Positions 1 through 9,619 of a stretch of DNA of 64,000 nt are shown here, in pieces. Made by a program: the position numbers and the translations under genes. This DNA is from Helicobacter magdeburgensis (lineage in GTDB: Bacteria; Campylobacterota; Campylobacteria; Campylobacterales; Helicobacteraceae): the NCBI RefSeq assembly GCF_000765825.2, contig NZ_JRPE02000004.1, forward strand, positions 88,103-152,102, given 5' to 3'. The notes beneath the pieces were generated by a model. That model was not told the origin of the DNA. It did no database searches and saw only the letters and a list, made by a program, of their open reading frames with translations. How positions within the stretch are numbered: the first letter of the stretch is position 1; each line of letters begins with the position of its first letter.

Positions 1-45
1 GCCGCAAATCCACAACCCCACGCACAATATGAGAATCCACCGCAT
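1..45 (-). CDS. Partial: start of a secreted, probably lipidated protein (LptE-like position)
   Basis: Only the first 15 codons lie in the window; the gene runs off the left edge. The visible N-terminus (MRWILILCVGLWICG) is a short positive start followed by a hydrophobic stretch, as in a signal or lipoprotein leader. A strong purine-rich ribosome site (AGGGGG) lies about 9 bases upstream and overlaps the leuS stop codon, so the gene is very likely co-transcribed and translationally coupled with leuS. In H. pylori a lipoprotein gene proposed to be LptE-like follows leuS, so that is the likely identity, by position only. Confidence 0.5.
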   Translation of the reverse strand, partial: MRWILILCVGLWICG

Positions 46-59
46 ATGCTTAACGCCCC

Positions 60-2543
60 CTACTTCACCACAAGATTCACAAGTTTATTTGGCACGACAA
101 TTTCTTTGACTATACTCACATTCTCTAGCCATTTTGCCACACTTTTTTTCGCCTCATTTAAAATCGCTTCATTCTCTAAACCTAAGGCAAGTTCAATTAC
201 AGCGCGTTTTTTACCATTAATGGTAACCGCATAACACACACTCTGCTTTTGTAACGCCGCAGAATCCACACTGATAGGAGCAAAATTTGCCCTAGCAAAA
301 AGATTATTGCTTAGCTCCCAGCAAATATGAGGCACAATAGGCTCTAAAATATGAAGCAAGATAAAATAGCCCTCCGTCCATACTTGCGGATTCTCCTGCT
401 CACTTAACGCATTAAAGGCTTCCATACTTGCAGCAATAAGTGTATTAAACGCATAACCACTTTGCTTTTTACTAAAAATGTCATAGCTTTTTTGTAATGC
501 CTCATAGACCTTAGCCCTAGCATATTGCTCCTGCTTTGATAGCTCACTATGGGCGATTATAGGCTTTTTCTCACAGACTAAAGCATTACTCGCCCTTTCC
601 CACAATCGCTTTAAGAATCTAAATGCCCCCTCTAACGCACTATCATTCCACTCTAGCTCCCGCATTGGCGGCGCAGCAAAAAGTATAAACAGTCTTGCTG
701 TATCTGCCCCATATCGCGTGATAATGTCATTTGGATTGACTACATTGCCCTTAGATTTACTCATTTTTGCGCCATTTTTTAGCACCATACCTTGAGTAAG
801 GAGATTCTTAAAAGGCTCATTGATATGTATATAGCCCAAATCTCGCAGCACTTTTGTAAAAAATCTCGCATACAGCAAGTGTAAAATGGCGTGTTCAATC
901 CCGCCGATATACTCATCAACATTCAGCCAATACTCCAAATTTGCCTTATCAAAGGCTTGTTTTTCCCACAGCTCCCTTGGTGTGGTATAACGCAAAAAAT
1001 ACCAGCTTGATTGGATAAAAGTATCCATTGTATCACTCTCTCTTAAGGCTTGTTTTCCACATTGCGGACATTTGCAAGTTTTCCAAGTAGGGTGCTTATC
1101 AAGCGGATTACCCTCACCATCAATCACCACATCTTCAGGCAAGATAATAGGCAGATTCTCTATCTTTTCAGGCACAATGCCACAGGATTCACAATGCACC
1201 ATAGGAATAGGCGCACCCCAATATCTCTGCCGTGAAACACCCCAATCACGCAAACGATAATTAATCACGCCCTTGCCTAACTGCCTTTTTTCAAATGTAG
1301 CAATAATTGCCTCTCTTGCCTCCGCACTACTTTTGCCGCTAAACTCGCCAGATTCTATCAAATAGCCATCTTCACATATCGGGCTATCAAACTCCATAAA
1401 ATGAGATGTCTTAGAATCTTGCTTTTCTTTTACAATGACGCATTTTAAAGGCAAACCATACTTCTTAGCAAACTCAAAATCCCGCTCATCGTGCATTGGC
1501 ACACTCATCACCGCCCCACTGCCATAATCCATAAGCACAAAGTTTGCCATCCACACAGGAAGTTTTTCTTTCGTCAATGGGTGAATTGCGTAAATCCCTA
1601 AGTCAAAGCCGATTTTCTCACTTTGAGCACGTTCTCTTGCGGCGGTGTTTTGAATAGCTGTAATAGATTCTATCACTTCTTTTGAAAGCTTCTTTTGAGC
1701 GATGAGTTCCTTTACAATGGGATGTTCAGGTGCCACCGCACAATATGTAACACCAAAAATCGTATCAGGACGCGTCGTAAAAACCTCCAAGTCTTTTATA
1801 CTAGATTCTAAAGCAGAATCTAGCTCTAGCTTAAAGCTTAAGCCTTTTGACTTCCCCATCCAATTTCTCTGCATTTGTAGCACTTGCTGGGGCCAATGCC
1901 CTTCTAGCTCATCAAGCTTTGCTAGCAACTCATCAGCATACGCTGTAATTTTTATATAGTATTGAAACATCAGCTTTTGCACCACAGGCGTATCACATCG
2001 CCAACATTTACCTTCAATCACCTGCTCATTTGCTAAAATCGTCTTATCATTTGGGCAGTAGTTTAAATACGCCTCTTTGCGGTATATAAGCCCCTTTTCC
2101 CACATTTTGATAAAAAATTCCTGCTCAAAACGCGTATAGATAGGATCACTTGTCGCAAACTCACGCTCTTTTGAAAAGCTAAGTCCAAGCGTTGCAAGCT
2201 CCTTTCTCATTGTGTCAATATTGCTATAAGTCCAAGTTTTTGGGTGAGATTTATGCTTGATAGCGGCATTTTCCGCAGGCATACCAAAAGCGTCCCAGCC
2301 CATAGGGTGTAGGACATTGTAACCACTCTTGCGATAGTGTCTTGCCAACGCATCGCCTATGCAATAATTCCTTACGTGTCCCATATGGATAGCCCCACTT
2401 GGATAGGGAAACATACTCAAAATATACTTTTTTTGCTTGTTTGAATCTAGCAACATTGAATCTGGCTCAAAGCTGTGATTCTCCTGCCAAAACTCCTGCC
2501 ACTTAGATTCTATATCTTTAGGATTATATTTCCGCTCTTGCAT
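60..2543 (-). CDS. leuS: Leucyl-tRNA synthetase
   Basis: Cytoplasmic class I aminoacyl-tRNA synthetase that charges tRNA-Leu. The 827-residue length is normal for bacterial LeuRS. The HIGH-type motif appears as HMGH at residues 53-56 and the KMSKS motif at about 593-597, with the large CP1 editing domain between them. Cysteine pairs CPND..CWRC and CESCG..CPQCG look like zinc-binding inserts. A loop near residues 235-250 ([13 protein letters not shown]) is coded by two copies of the AGAWTCT word that is iterated across this window. The start at 2543 gives the expected N-terminus ([12 protein letters not shown]); its ribosome site is weak. First gene of a minus-strand operon continuing off the left edge. 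Confidence 0.97.
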   Translation of the reverse strand: MQERKYNPKDIESKWQEFWQENHSFEPDSMLLDSNKQKKYILSMFPYPSGAIHMGHVRNYCIGDALARHYRKSGYNVLHPMGWDAFGMPAENAAIKHKSHPKTWTYSNIDTMRKELATLGLSFSKEREFATSDPIYTRFEQEFFIKMWEKGLIYRKEAYLNYCPNDKTILANEQVIEGKCWRCDTPVVQKLMFQYYIKITAYADELLAKLDELEGHWPQQVLQMQRNWMGKSKGLSFKLELDSALESSIKDLEVFTTRPDTIFGVTYCAVAPEHPIVKELIAQKKLSKEVIESITAIQNTAARERAQSEKIGFDLGIYAIHPLTKEKLPVWMANFVLMDYGSGAVMSVPMHDERDFEFAKKYGLPLKCVIVKEKQDSKTSHFMEFDSPICEDGYLIESGEFSGKSSAEAREAIIATFEKRQLGKGVINYRLRDWGVSRQRYWGAPIPMVHCESCGIVPEKIENLPIILPEDVVIDGEGNPLDKHPTWKTCKCPQCGKQALRESDTMDTFIQSSWYFLRYTTPRELWEKQAFDKANLEYWLNVDEYIGGIEHAILHLLYARFFTKVLRDLGYIHINEPFKNLLTQGMVLKNGAKMSKSKGNVVNPNDIITRYGADTARLFILFAAPPMRELEWNDSALEGAFRFLKRLWERASNALVCEKKPIIAHSELSKQEQYARAKVYEALQKSYDIFSKKQSGYAFNTLIAASMEAFNALSEQENPQVWTEGYFILLHILEPIVPHICWELSNNLFARANFAPISVDSAALQKQSVCYAVTINGKKRAVIELALGLENEAILNEAKKSVAKWLENVSIVKEIVVPNKLVNLVVK

Positions 2544-2724
2544 TACTTACACTCACTTATTGAATTTAAAGTAGCATTATAGAAAAAAAAGCTTAAATCA
2601 CACCATAGTTAATATCATTCATCACTGCCTTTTGGCTTTAAAATTTTGTTACTTTTTGAAAAAATTTTAATAAAATATTCATACTCAATGTTACAAAATT
2701 TAATATTTTTTCTCCTACTTAGTG

Positions 2725-2730
2725 TAGAAT
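2725..2730 (+). promoter_or_regulatory. Possible -10 element for the racemase gene
   Basis: TAGAAT preceded by TG lies 38 bases upstream of the ATG, in a very AT-rich divergent spacer (2544-2767) shared with leuS. There is no clear -35 box, which is usual for sigma-80 promoters of Helicobacter. Tentative. Confidence 0.3.
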
Positions 2731-2767
2731 TATTTTATAAACAAACTTATATTTTAAGGAGCAAAAA

Positions 2768-4009
2768 ATGAATATACTCAAAACAGGATTTACTGCCCTA
2801 TCGTTTATAGGAATGCTTGTTAGTGTGAATCTAGCCTCACCTATACTTGTTGAAAGCACAAATGTAAAGAAAAACAATACAAACTCTTTTATGGAAGTTG
2901 ATATAAAAGCTTTTAAAAACAATGTCCAAGTCGCCAAAAAAATAGCAGGAAATGCTAAAGTTTGCGCAGTTTTAAAAGCCAATGCTTATGGAGCTGGAAT
3001 AAGCAAAGTGTTGCCCACTATCATAGAAGAAAAAATCCCTTGTGTGGCTATTACAAGCAATGAAGAAGCAAGAGTTATCCGCAAAATGAAATATACAGGC
3101 GAGATTCTACGAATACGAACAGCCACAATGGGAGAAATAAAAGATGGTTTAAAATATAACATCACGGAAGTTTTGGGAAATTTAGATCAAGCAAAAAAAG
3201 TAGATTCTCTAGCAAAGACGATAGGCAAAAAACTTCCCATTCATATCAAACTCAATTCAGGTGGAATGGATAGAAATGGTATTGATTTAAGCACCGATAA
3301 AGGCAAAGAATCTGCAATTCAATTAGCTACTCTACCGCATTTAAACATAAAAGGGCTTATGACGCATTTTCCCTATGATGATGCCTCAAAGGTAAAGGAA
3401 GGCTTAAAGCGCTTTGAAGAGGATACAGATTTTCTCATCAACAAAGCAAAACTTGATAGAAACAAACTTGTGCTACACGCTGCTGCTTCGTATGCAGCAG
3501 TGCAAGTGCCTCAATCAAGGCTAGATATGATACGACCCGGAAAACTTATTTATGGTTATGGTGGTGGAGATGCAAATCTACCCATACAACAAATTATGAG
3601 CCTAAAATCCCAAGTAGCGGTTATAAATGAGTATCCAAAAGGAAGTAAAGTAAGCTATGATGGAACTTATACGCTCACAAGAGATTCTAAACTCGCTAAT
3701 ATTCCAGTGGGCTATTATGATGGCTATGCAAAATCTTTAAGCAATCAAGGCAAGATTCTTATTAGAGGGCATAAAGTGCCTGTTATTGGGAGAGTTACAA
3801 AAAATACTTTTATGGTAGATGTAACTGATTATCCAGATATTAAAGCAGGTGATGAGGCTGTGCTTTTTGGCAAACAATGCGGCAATGAAATCACTCAAGC
3901 TGAATTTGAAAAAGGCACAGGCACGATTCTTTCCGAAACATTAGGATATTGGGGAAGTGCAAATCCTATTTTTGTTAAAGATTATAAAACAAAGGAAGTG
4001 TGCAAATAA
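2768..4009 (+). CDS. Periplasmic PLP-dependent amino acid racemase (broad-specificity/Bsr type)
   Basis: Fold-type III racemase interconverting L- and D-amino acids. The PLP lysine is K70 in VLKANAYG and the opposite catalytic tyrosine is Y297 in KVSYDGTY. Residues 1-23 form a typical Sec signal peptide, so the enzyme should act in the periplasm, unlike the cytoplasmic Alr used for wall synthesis. The stretch KLNSGGMDRNG (161-171) resembles the footprint of the broad-spectrum racemases of Vibrio (BsrV), and Cys66/Cys92 have the spacing of the disulphide reported there. The 413-residue length fits a signal peptide plus the Alr fold. An AAGGAG ribosome site precedes the ATG. The gene stands alone with flhA downstream; exact substrate range is not decidable here. 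Confidence 0.88.
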   Translation: MNILKTGFTALSFIGMLVSVNLASPILVESTNVKKNNTNSFMEVDIKAFKNNVQVAKKIAGNAKVCAVLKANAYGAGISKVLPTIIEEKIPCVAITSNEEARVIRKMKYTGEILRIRTATMGEIKDGLKYNITEVLGNLDQAKKVDSLAKTIGKKLPIHIKLNSGGMDRNGIDLSTDKGKESAIQLATLPHLNIKGLMTHFPYDDASKVKEGLKRFEEDTDFLINKAKLDRNKLVLHAAASYAAVQVPQSRLDMIRPGKLIYGYGGGDANLPIQQIMSLKSQVAVINEYPKGSKVSYDGTYTLTRDSKLANIPVGYYDGYAKSLSNQGKILIRGHKVPVIGRVTKNTFMVDVTDYPDIKAGDEAVLFGKQCGNEITQAEFEKGTGTILSETLGYWGSANPIFVKDYKTKEVCK

Positions 4010-4077
4010 CTTTACAAAGAATGCACATATATTCATTCATAAAAAAGTGGCAAAGCATTAAATTTAAAAATTCTTGC

Positions 4078-4083
4078 TACAAT
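4078..4083 (+). promoter_or_regulatory. Possible -10 element for flhA
   Basis: TACAAT in the context TTGCTACAATGCC lies about 43 bases upstream of the flhA start, in a 116-base spacer after the racemase gene. I saw no convincing sigma-54 (GG-N10-GC) pair here. Tentative. Confidence 0.3.
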
Positions 4084-4125
4084 GCCACACTATTTTTATA
4101 AATCAGGCGAGCATAGGATAGAGCA

Positions 4126-6330
4126 TTGACATTTAACGCGACACACATTTTAGACCAAGTAATGTCATCTTTTAAAAGCCTCTCTCAAAGCAAAGAGATG
4201 ATTATTGTCATCTTTATGGTGTTGATTGTAGGCATTATAATGGTGCCCTTGCCAAGTGCAATGCTTGATTTTTTACTTAGTATCTCTATTGCCCTATCTA
4301 TCTTGATTATCCTTATTACGCTGTATGTAGATAAAGCCACGGAGTTTTCAGCCTTTCCTACAATTTTGCTTATCGTTACACTCTATCGCCTAGCTCTTAA
4401 TGTCGCCACAACGCGTATGATTCTAAGTGAAGGGCATAATGGCGTGGAGGCTGTTAGCAGCATTGTCTCTGCTTTTGGGCATTTTGTCGTGGGTGGAAAT
4501 TATGTCATTGGGATTATTGTTTTTACCATTCTTGTGATTGTCAATCTCATCGTCATTACAAATGGTTCTACACGCGTTACAGAAGTGCGTGCGAGATTTA
4601 CCCTTGATGCGATGCCCGGCAAGCAAATGGCGATTGATGCGGATTTAAATGCTGGGCTTATTGGGCAAGATGAAGCACAAAAAAGACGCGATGCCCTAGC
4701 TCAAGAAGCGGACTTTTATGGCACAATGGATGGAGCAAGCAAGTTTGTCAAAGGCGATGCGATAGCCTCCATCATTATCACAATTGTAAATATCATCGGT
4801 GGATTCTTAATTGGCGTGTTTGAACACGGAATGAGTGTGAAACAAAGTGCGGAGACTTTTACAATCCTTACCATTGGTGATGGGCTTGTTGGGCAGATTC
4901 CAGCCCTTATTGTTGCTACTGCTACGGGTATTATTACCACGCGTGCAGCTAAAAGCTCTCAAACAAATTTCGCAGGGGATATTATCACGCAAATTACAGG
5001 TAGCTCAAAGATTCTAAGTATTGTTGGCTTTATCCTTATTCTTTTTGCACTTGTGCCCGGACTTCCCATTTCGCTTGGTTTTGTTGGGGCATTTTTCCTT
5101 GCGGTGGCGTGGCTTGTGAGCCGTGAAGATATGGGGAGTCTTTTCTCTATGGTGGAGAAATTTATCAGCAAAAAAGCCCCGCCAAATAGCAAAAAAGCCG
5201 ATGAAGATTCACAAAAAGAGATAGATATTAATCAGCATAAAGCCCAAAGGGTGCAGAAAAGCGAAGAAGAGATTAAAAAGGAAGAAGAAGCTATCATTAA
5301 TGAAGCACTTAAAGTTGAAACACTAGAGATTTATCTAGGCTATCAGCTTATCCGTCTAGCTGATGTCAAGCAAAATGGCGACTTGTTAGAAAGAATCCGC
5401 TCTATGCGTAAGAAAATCGCCACAGATTATGGCTTCCTTATCCCGCAGATTCGCATTAAGGATAATCTCAATCTCCAGCCCACTGACTATGAAGTTTTAC
5501 TCAAAGGCGTGAAAATCGGCGAAGGCAGTGTCCTGCCCGATAAATTTTTAGCTATGGATACAGGAATGGTAGCAGAAGCCATTGATGGAATCCCCACAAA
5601 AGAACCAGCCTTTGGGCTTGATGCGTTATGGATAGATTCTAAAGATAAAGAAGAGGCAATAATTAGGGGCTATCATATTATTGATCCCTCTACGATTGTA
5701 ACAACACATATGACAGAGCTTATTAAAACTTATGCAGAAGAGTTTATCACAAAAGATGAAGTCAAGGTGCTTATGGATCGCCACGCTAAAGACTATCCTG
5801 TGGTTGTAGGAGAGGCGTCAAAAATTCCAATGAGCGTTATTATACGCGTTCTGCGTGAGCTTTTACACGAGAAGATTCCAATCAAAGATTTGCCGACCAT
5901 TTTAGAATCTATCACAGATACCTATCCCATCTTACAAGATGATACCGATAGTATCGTTGAGCAAGTCCGCTCCCGCCTAGCTAGGACAATCACGGATATT
6001 TTTAAAGCCGAAGATGGCAATCTTAAGATATTCACACTCTCCCTTGCAACAGAGCAATACTTAATAGATAGGCTTAAAGAACAGCCCGGCGGGAAAAACT
6101 TTGTGCTGCATTCAAATGAAGTCCAAAAGCTTGTAGATTCCATACAAGAAGAAAGCTTAAAGCTTATACAAAAAAATATGACGCCTGTGTTGCTTGTGGA
6201 TTATAGAATCCGCAAACCCCTTGTCAAGCTCCTTGAGCCATTTAGGGTAAATATCACCATTTTGGGTAATGCCGAGATTGACCCACACGCGACCTTTGAA
6301 GTTGTCGGCACACTCAATATAGAATTTTAA
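4126..6330 (+). CDS. flhA: Flagellar type III export protein FlhA
   Basis: Membrane gate component of the flagellar type III export apparatus. The N-terminal third holds about eight hydrophobic segments and the FHIPEP-family signature ([13 protein letters not shown] continuing to about residue 176); the C-terminal half is the cytoplasmic domain that docks chaperone-substrate complexes. A charged Lys/Glu-rich linker lies at about residues 345-390. The 734-residue length is normal. The start chosen is TTG at 4126, with AGGA 8 bases upstream; ATG at 4162 is an alternative that would drop 12 residues. In H. pylori FlhA is also a checkpoint for flagellar gene expression. The next gene begins 9 bases downstream, so the two are probably co-transcribed. 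Confidence 0.96.
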   Translation: MTFNATHILDQVMSSFKSLSQSKEMIIVIFMVLIVGIIMVPLPSAMLDFLLSISIALSILIILITLYVDKATEFSAFPTILLIVTLYRLALNVATTRMILSEGHNGVEAVSSIVSAFGHFVVGGNYVIGIIVFTILVIVNLIVITNGSTRVTEVRARFTLDAMPGKQMAIDADLNAGLIGQDEAQKRRDALAQEADFYGTMDGASKFVKGDAIASIIITIVNIIGGFLIGVFEHGMSVKQSAETFTILTIGDGLVGQIPALIVATATGIITTRAAKSSQTNFAGDIITQITGSSKILSIVGFILILFALVPGLPISLGFVGAFFLAVAWLVSREDMGSLFSMVEKFISKKAPPNSKKADEDSQKEIDINQHKAQRVQKSEEEIKKEEEAIINEALKVETLEIYLGYQLIRLADVKQNGDLLERIRSMRKKIATDYGFLIPQIRIKDNLNLQPTDYEVLLKGVKIGEGSVLPDKFLAMDTGMVAEAIDGIPTKEPAFGLDALWIDSKDKEEAIIRGYHIIDPSTIVTTHMTELIKTYAEEFITKDEVKVLMDRHAKDYPVVVGEASKIPMSVIIRVLRELLHEKIPIKDLPTILESITDTYPILQDDTDSIVEQVRSRLARTITDIFKAEDGNLKIFTLSLATEQYLIDRLKEQPGGKNFVLHSNEVQKLVDSIQEESLKLIQKNMTPVLLVDYRIRKPLVKLLEPFRVNITILGNAEIDPHATFEVVGTLNIEF

Positions 6331-6339
6331 GGATAAGAA

Positions 6340-7464
6340 ATGCAAGTTTATCATCTCTCACACACAGATTTAGACGGCTATGGCTGTCAGTTTATTGCTA
6401 AAGAGTTTTTCAAAAATATCACTTTCTACAATGCTAATTACGGCAGAGAAGTGCTTGTGCGGATTAATGCTATTTTAGATACTATCACGCATTCCTCTCA
6501 AAATCTTAGCACCTTGCTTAGTCAAAAATTTGGCAAAAGCAAAAAATCCCCTGCTTCAAACGCTTCACAAAATAAATTCCTTGTGCTAATTACAGATTTA
6601 AATCTCACACTCAATGAGTCAAACTACCTGCAACAAAGAATAGAGGAGCTAAAAATTAATGGCGTTGATGTGGAGCTTTTACTGCTAGATCACCACATCA
6701 GCGGACAGGAATGTGCGGATAAATATGAATGGTATCATTTAGATTCTACGCGTTGTGCGAGTAAAATCACCTTTGATACACTTATCTTACGAGAGAAAAT
6801 GCTAGATTCTACGCGTGAAAAATGGATAAGCAATGTGAGTAAAATGATAAACTCCGTGGATATTTGGCTTGAAGATGGCTATAAATTTGACTTTGGCAAG
6901 GTAGCTATGGGGGCGATTAGCGGGAGCTTTGAGCTGAATAGATTTATGTTTGATGAAGAGCATAGATTCTATAAATTTGCCATTTTAGAATCTGCTAGAG
7001 AGTTTTTAGAGCAGCCAAATGGCGAAGTGGCATTTGATAATGCCCTGTATGAGATTAAAAAACGCGCCCTTGGTGGAAACCCACAAACAGAAACTATGGA
7101 TACAATTACTTCAAACGCCCAAGTCAAGCTCTTAAGCCAAAAAAAGGATTCTTGCACCATTTTTTACAATGACAAAAAAGGTTTTTTAAGCTACTCTATG
7201 GGCGGTGTGAGTGTGCTAGCTAATCTTTTTTTACGCACAAATAGTGAGTATGATTTTTACCTTGATGTGAATCCGCGTGGTAATGTAAGCCTTAGGGCAA
7301 ATGGGAATTGCGATGTGAGCGAGATGAGTAGAGAGCTATTTAATGGTGGAGGGCATAAGAACGCTTCGGGTGGGAAGATTGAAGGTTTTAAAGAGAGTTT
7401 TTCGTATGTGGATATAAAATCGCAGATTGAGTATATTCTTAATAAAAACCAAGAGATTCAATAG
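6340..7464 (+). CDS. DHH-family phosphoesterase (RecJ/NrnA superfamily)
   Basis: Metal-dependent phosphohydrolase of the DHH/DHHA1 superfamily, whose members degrade nanoRNA, cyclic dinucleotides or single-stranded DNA. Visible motifs: SHTDLDGYGCQ at residues 7-17 (metal-binding Asp10 and Asp12), LLLDHHISG at about 113-121 (the DHH motif), and GGGHKNASGG at about 337-346 (DHHA1 substrate-binding loop). At 374 residues it is far too short for RecJ and closer to an NrnA-type oligoribonuclease. AAGGAT precedes the ATG, and the gene follows flhA closely, an arrangement I recall in H. pylori. Substrate cannot be read from sequence. Confidence 0.85.
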   Translation: MQVYHLSHTDLDGYGCQFIAKEFFKNITFYNANYGREVLVRINAILDTITHSSQNLSTLLSQKFGKSKKSPASNASQNKFLVLITDLNLTLNESNYLQQRIEELKINGVDVELLLLDHHISGQECADKYEWYHLDSTRCASKITFDTLILREKMLDSTREKWISNVSKMINSVDIWLEDGYKFDFGKVAMGAISGSFELNRFMFDEEHRFYKFAILESAREFLEQPNGEVAFDNALYEIKKRALGGNPQTETMDTITSNAQVKLLSQKKDSCTIFYNDKKGFLSYSMGGVSVLANLFLRTNSEYDFYLDVNPRGNVSLRANGNCDVSEMSRELFNGGGHKNASGGKIEGFKESFSYVDIKSQIEYILNKNQEIQ

Positions 7465-7491
7465 ACAGATTCAACAAAACAAGGAGAAGCG

Positions 7492-7758
7492 ATGAATATT
7501 AATGAAAATATCAGCCAAGAGCTGACACTGGAAATGAGTTTAGAAGAAATGGCATTAGAAGTCATTGATATGCTAGGCGTGGCACTTTACTTTGCCGGGG
7601 CGAAAAAAGCACATATTGAAGAGCTTATTGAGCTTTATTCCAAGCAAATGGATAAATTTTATGCCAAACTCCCAGAAGATGCGACTTATGGGCAAAATGA
7701 GATGATTGAGATTATCAAATCTCTCAAAAAAGACTATCCAAAATTTTTTATGAAGTAA
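7492..7758 (+). CDS. Small conserved-looking hypothetical protein
   Basis: 88-residue acidic, helix-rich soluble protein (ELTLEMSLEEMALEVIDMLG at the start). I do not recognise a family and see no membrane segment, cysteine motif or known catalytic signature. A strong AAGGAG ribosome site sits 6 bases before the ATG, and the gene is packed between the DHH protein and purN with spacers of 27 and 5 bases, so it is very likely translated within the flhA-purN operon. Function unknown. Confidence 0.75.
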   Translation: MNINENISQELTLEMSLEEMALEVIDMLGVALYFAGAKKAHIEELIELYSKQMDKFYAKLPEDATYGQNEMIEIIKSLKKDYPKFFMK

Positions 7759-7763
7759 GACTT

Positions 7764-8441
7764 ATGCAGATTCAATGTGCGATTTTATTTAGTGGTAATG
7801 GCAGCAATATGCAAAATCTTATAGAATCTTTGCATAATAAACACTTCATACACACACAAACACACAAAGATTGCAAACTCCACATAGCCCTTACACTTTG
7901 CAATAATACAAACGCACACGGTATAACACGCGCTAAAAATCTACAAATCCCTTGTGCCGTGCTACCTCATCGTGATTTTAGCTCAAGGGAAGAGTTTGAT
8001 AAGCAGATGATTGCTACTTTGCAAACTTATAAGATTGAATATGTGATTTTGGCTGGATTTATGAGAATCTTAACGCCCATTTTTACAAACACTTTCCGCA
8101 CAATCAATATCCACCCTTCATTCCTGCCCGAACACAAAGGGGCAAACGCTATAAAAGATAGCTTTTATGCTAAGCAAAGCTATGGTGGCGTAAGCGTGCA
8201 TTGGGTGAATGAAGAACTTGATGGTGGCGAGATTATACTGCAAGAAAAGATTGAAAAGATTCAAGGTGAGAGCCTTGAAGGCTTTGAATCTAGAATCCAC
8301 GCCCTTGAATACACACTCTACCCTAAAGCCATTCTAAAAGCCCTTCATCTACTCCCTAAAGAATCTAGCGTGGAATCTTATATAGAATCTCACTCACAGC
8401 CCAGCACAGAATCTGCCATATCTAGCAAGGATAAGCAATGA
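7764..8441 (+). CDS. purN: Phosphoribosylglycinamide formyltransferase
   Basis: Transfers a formyl group from 10-formyl-THF to GAR in de novo purine synthesis. The phosphate-binding loop SGNGSNMQNLIE is near the N-terminus; the catalytic Asn and His lie in NIHPSFLPEHKG, and the third catalytic residue is the Asp in ELDGGEII. The core ends near residue 200. The last 25 residues form a Ser/Glu-rich tail (ESSVESYIESHSQ and onward) coded largely by repeated GAATC words, so it is probably dispensable. The gene overlaps the antiporter by 4 bases (ATGA). H. pylori is reported to lack de novo purine synthesis, so purN here helps separate this organism from it. Confidence 0.94.
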   Translation: MQIQCAILFSGNGSNMQNLIESLHNKHFIHTQTHKDCKLHIALTLCNNTNAHGITRAKNLQIPCAVLPHRDFSSREEFDKQMIATLQTYKIEYVILAGFMRILTPIFTNTFRTINIHPSFLPEHKGANAIKDSFYAKQSYGGVSVHWVNEELDGGEIILQEKIEKIQGESLEGFESRIHALEYTLYPKAILKALHLLPKESSVESYIESHSQPSTESAISSKDKQ

Positions 8442-9619
8442 GTCATTCACTTGAGCTTTTAAGTGCATTTGGTATCTTTTCTCTGCTGATTCTATCCGCC
8501 TCGCCTATAAGCTCACTCACACGCATTCCCATTGTTGTAGTTGAGATGATTTTAGGAGCGGTTGCAGCTCACTTTTTTAGCTTCATCAATACATTTAAAG
8601 AAATCTCACTTGTAGCGGAAATTGGCTTTTTGTTTTTGATGTTTTTATGCGGTTTGGAAGTGGATATTAAATCTTTTGCGAAACTTGGCAAAAGCTTTTT
8701 ACTTAAAGCCCTAGCATATTTTTGCACCCTTTATGGCATTACTTGCCTTGTGGTATTTAGCACAAATCTCTCATACATATATATAGCCGCTTTCCCCGTT
8801 ATGAGCTTGGGTATGATTGTAGCGCTTATAAAAGACTATGGCAAACATCAGCCTTGGCTTGATTTAGCCCTAAAGATTGGAATCTTAGGGGAGCTTGTGA
8901 GTATTGCCGCACTTGTGATTATTGATGGTGCTTCAAGGCACGGCATAGGCAGTGAGCTATTACAAAAATTGCTTATTCTACTTATCTTTTTGCTGGTTGT
9001 TGCCTTTGGCTTTAGAATTGCAAAAGTGTTTTTTTGGTGGATGCCACAAGTGCGATTTGTATTTTTGCCACGCGATGATAGCAACTCCCAAGATTTGCGT
9101 TTTGTCTTTTTTCTACTTTTTGCCTTTGTGCTTTTAATGATGGTTTTGGAGATTAAAGCGGTTTTGGGAGCATTTTTAGCCGGGACTATTCTTAGCACAT
9201 TTTTCAAGCACAAAGCAGACTTGCCTAAACAGCTTAATCACTTTGGATTTGGCTTTTTTGTGCCATTTTTCTTTGTGTATGTTGGCTCTACGCTTAATCT
9301 CAATGCGATTTTTGGCGATATTGACATTCTCTATCACGCTGCATACTTAATCGCTGGAATGCTACTTTTACGCATTATCAGTGCGAGTATCGTCTTTGGC
9401 AGATATTTTAAGAATCTTAAATCCACGCTCCTTTTTGCCCTAAGCGATTCTATGCCACTGACTTTTCTTATCGCTACTGCTACTTTAGGTAAAAGTATCG
9501 GGGAGCTAGATGACACACTTTATGCCTCATTTGTGCTTGGTGCGATTTTGGAGGGCATTATTTTTAGTGTATGTATTAAAGTCATTTATGTATTTTGGAA
9601 AACAAAAAAGGAGAAATAA
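8438..9619 (+). CDS. Cation:proton antiporter (CPA2/KefB-like) membrane protein
   Basis: 393 residues with about 12 predicted hydrophobic segments, typical of the transport domain of monovalent cation:proton antiporter-2 proteins. Family-like features are LTRIPIVVVEMILGA near the N-terminus and FLFLMFLCGLEVDIKSF in the fourth segment region. There is no C-terminal TrkA-N nucleotide-binding domain, so it is a short antiporter rather than a full Kef K+ efflux system. It overlaps purN by 4 bases and shares one base with the next gene (TAATG), indicating tight translational coupling. Ion specificity (Na+ or K+) is unknown. Confidence 0.85.
   Translation: MSHSLELLSAFGIFSLLILSASPISSLTRIPIVVVEMILGAVAAHFFSFINTFKEISLVAEIGFLFLMFLCGLEVDIKSFAKLGKSFLLKALAYFCTLYGITCLVVFSTNLSYIYIAAFPVMSLGMIVALIKDYGKHQPWLDLALKIGILGELVSIAALVIIDGASRHGIGSELLQKLLILLIFLLVVAFGFRIAKVFFWWMPQVRFVFLPRDDSNSQDLRFVFFLLFAFVLLMMVLEIKAVLGAFLAGTILSTFFKHKADLPKQLNHFGFGFFVPFFFVYVGSTLNLNAIFGDIDILYHAAYLIAGMLLLRIISASIVFGRYFKNLKSTLLFALSDSMPLTFLIATATLGKSIGELDDTLYASFVLGAILEGIIFSVCIKVIYVFWKTKKEK

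Noticed and set aside
4010..4125. Sigma-54 promoter for flhA
   Set aside because: GG-N10-GC spacing with TGGCA/TTGC elements was looked for; TGGCAAAGCATTAAATT lacks the second element. FlhA is normally a sigma-80 class gene in Helicobacter.
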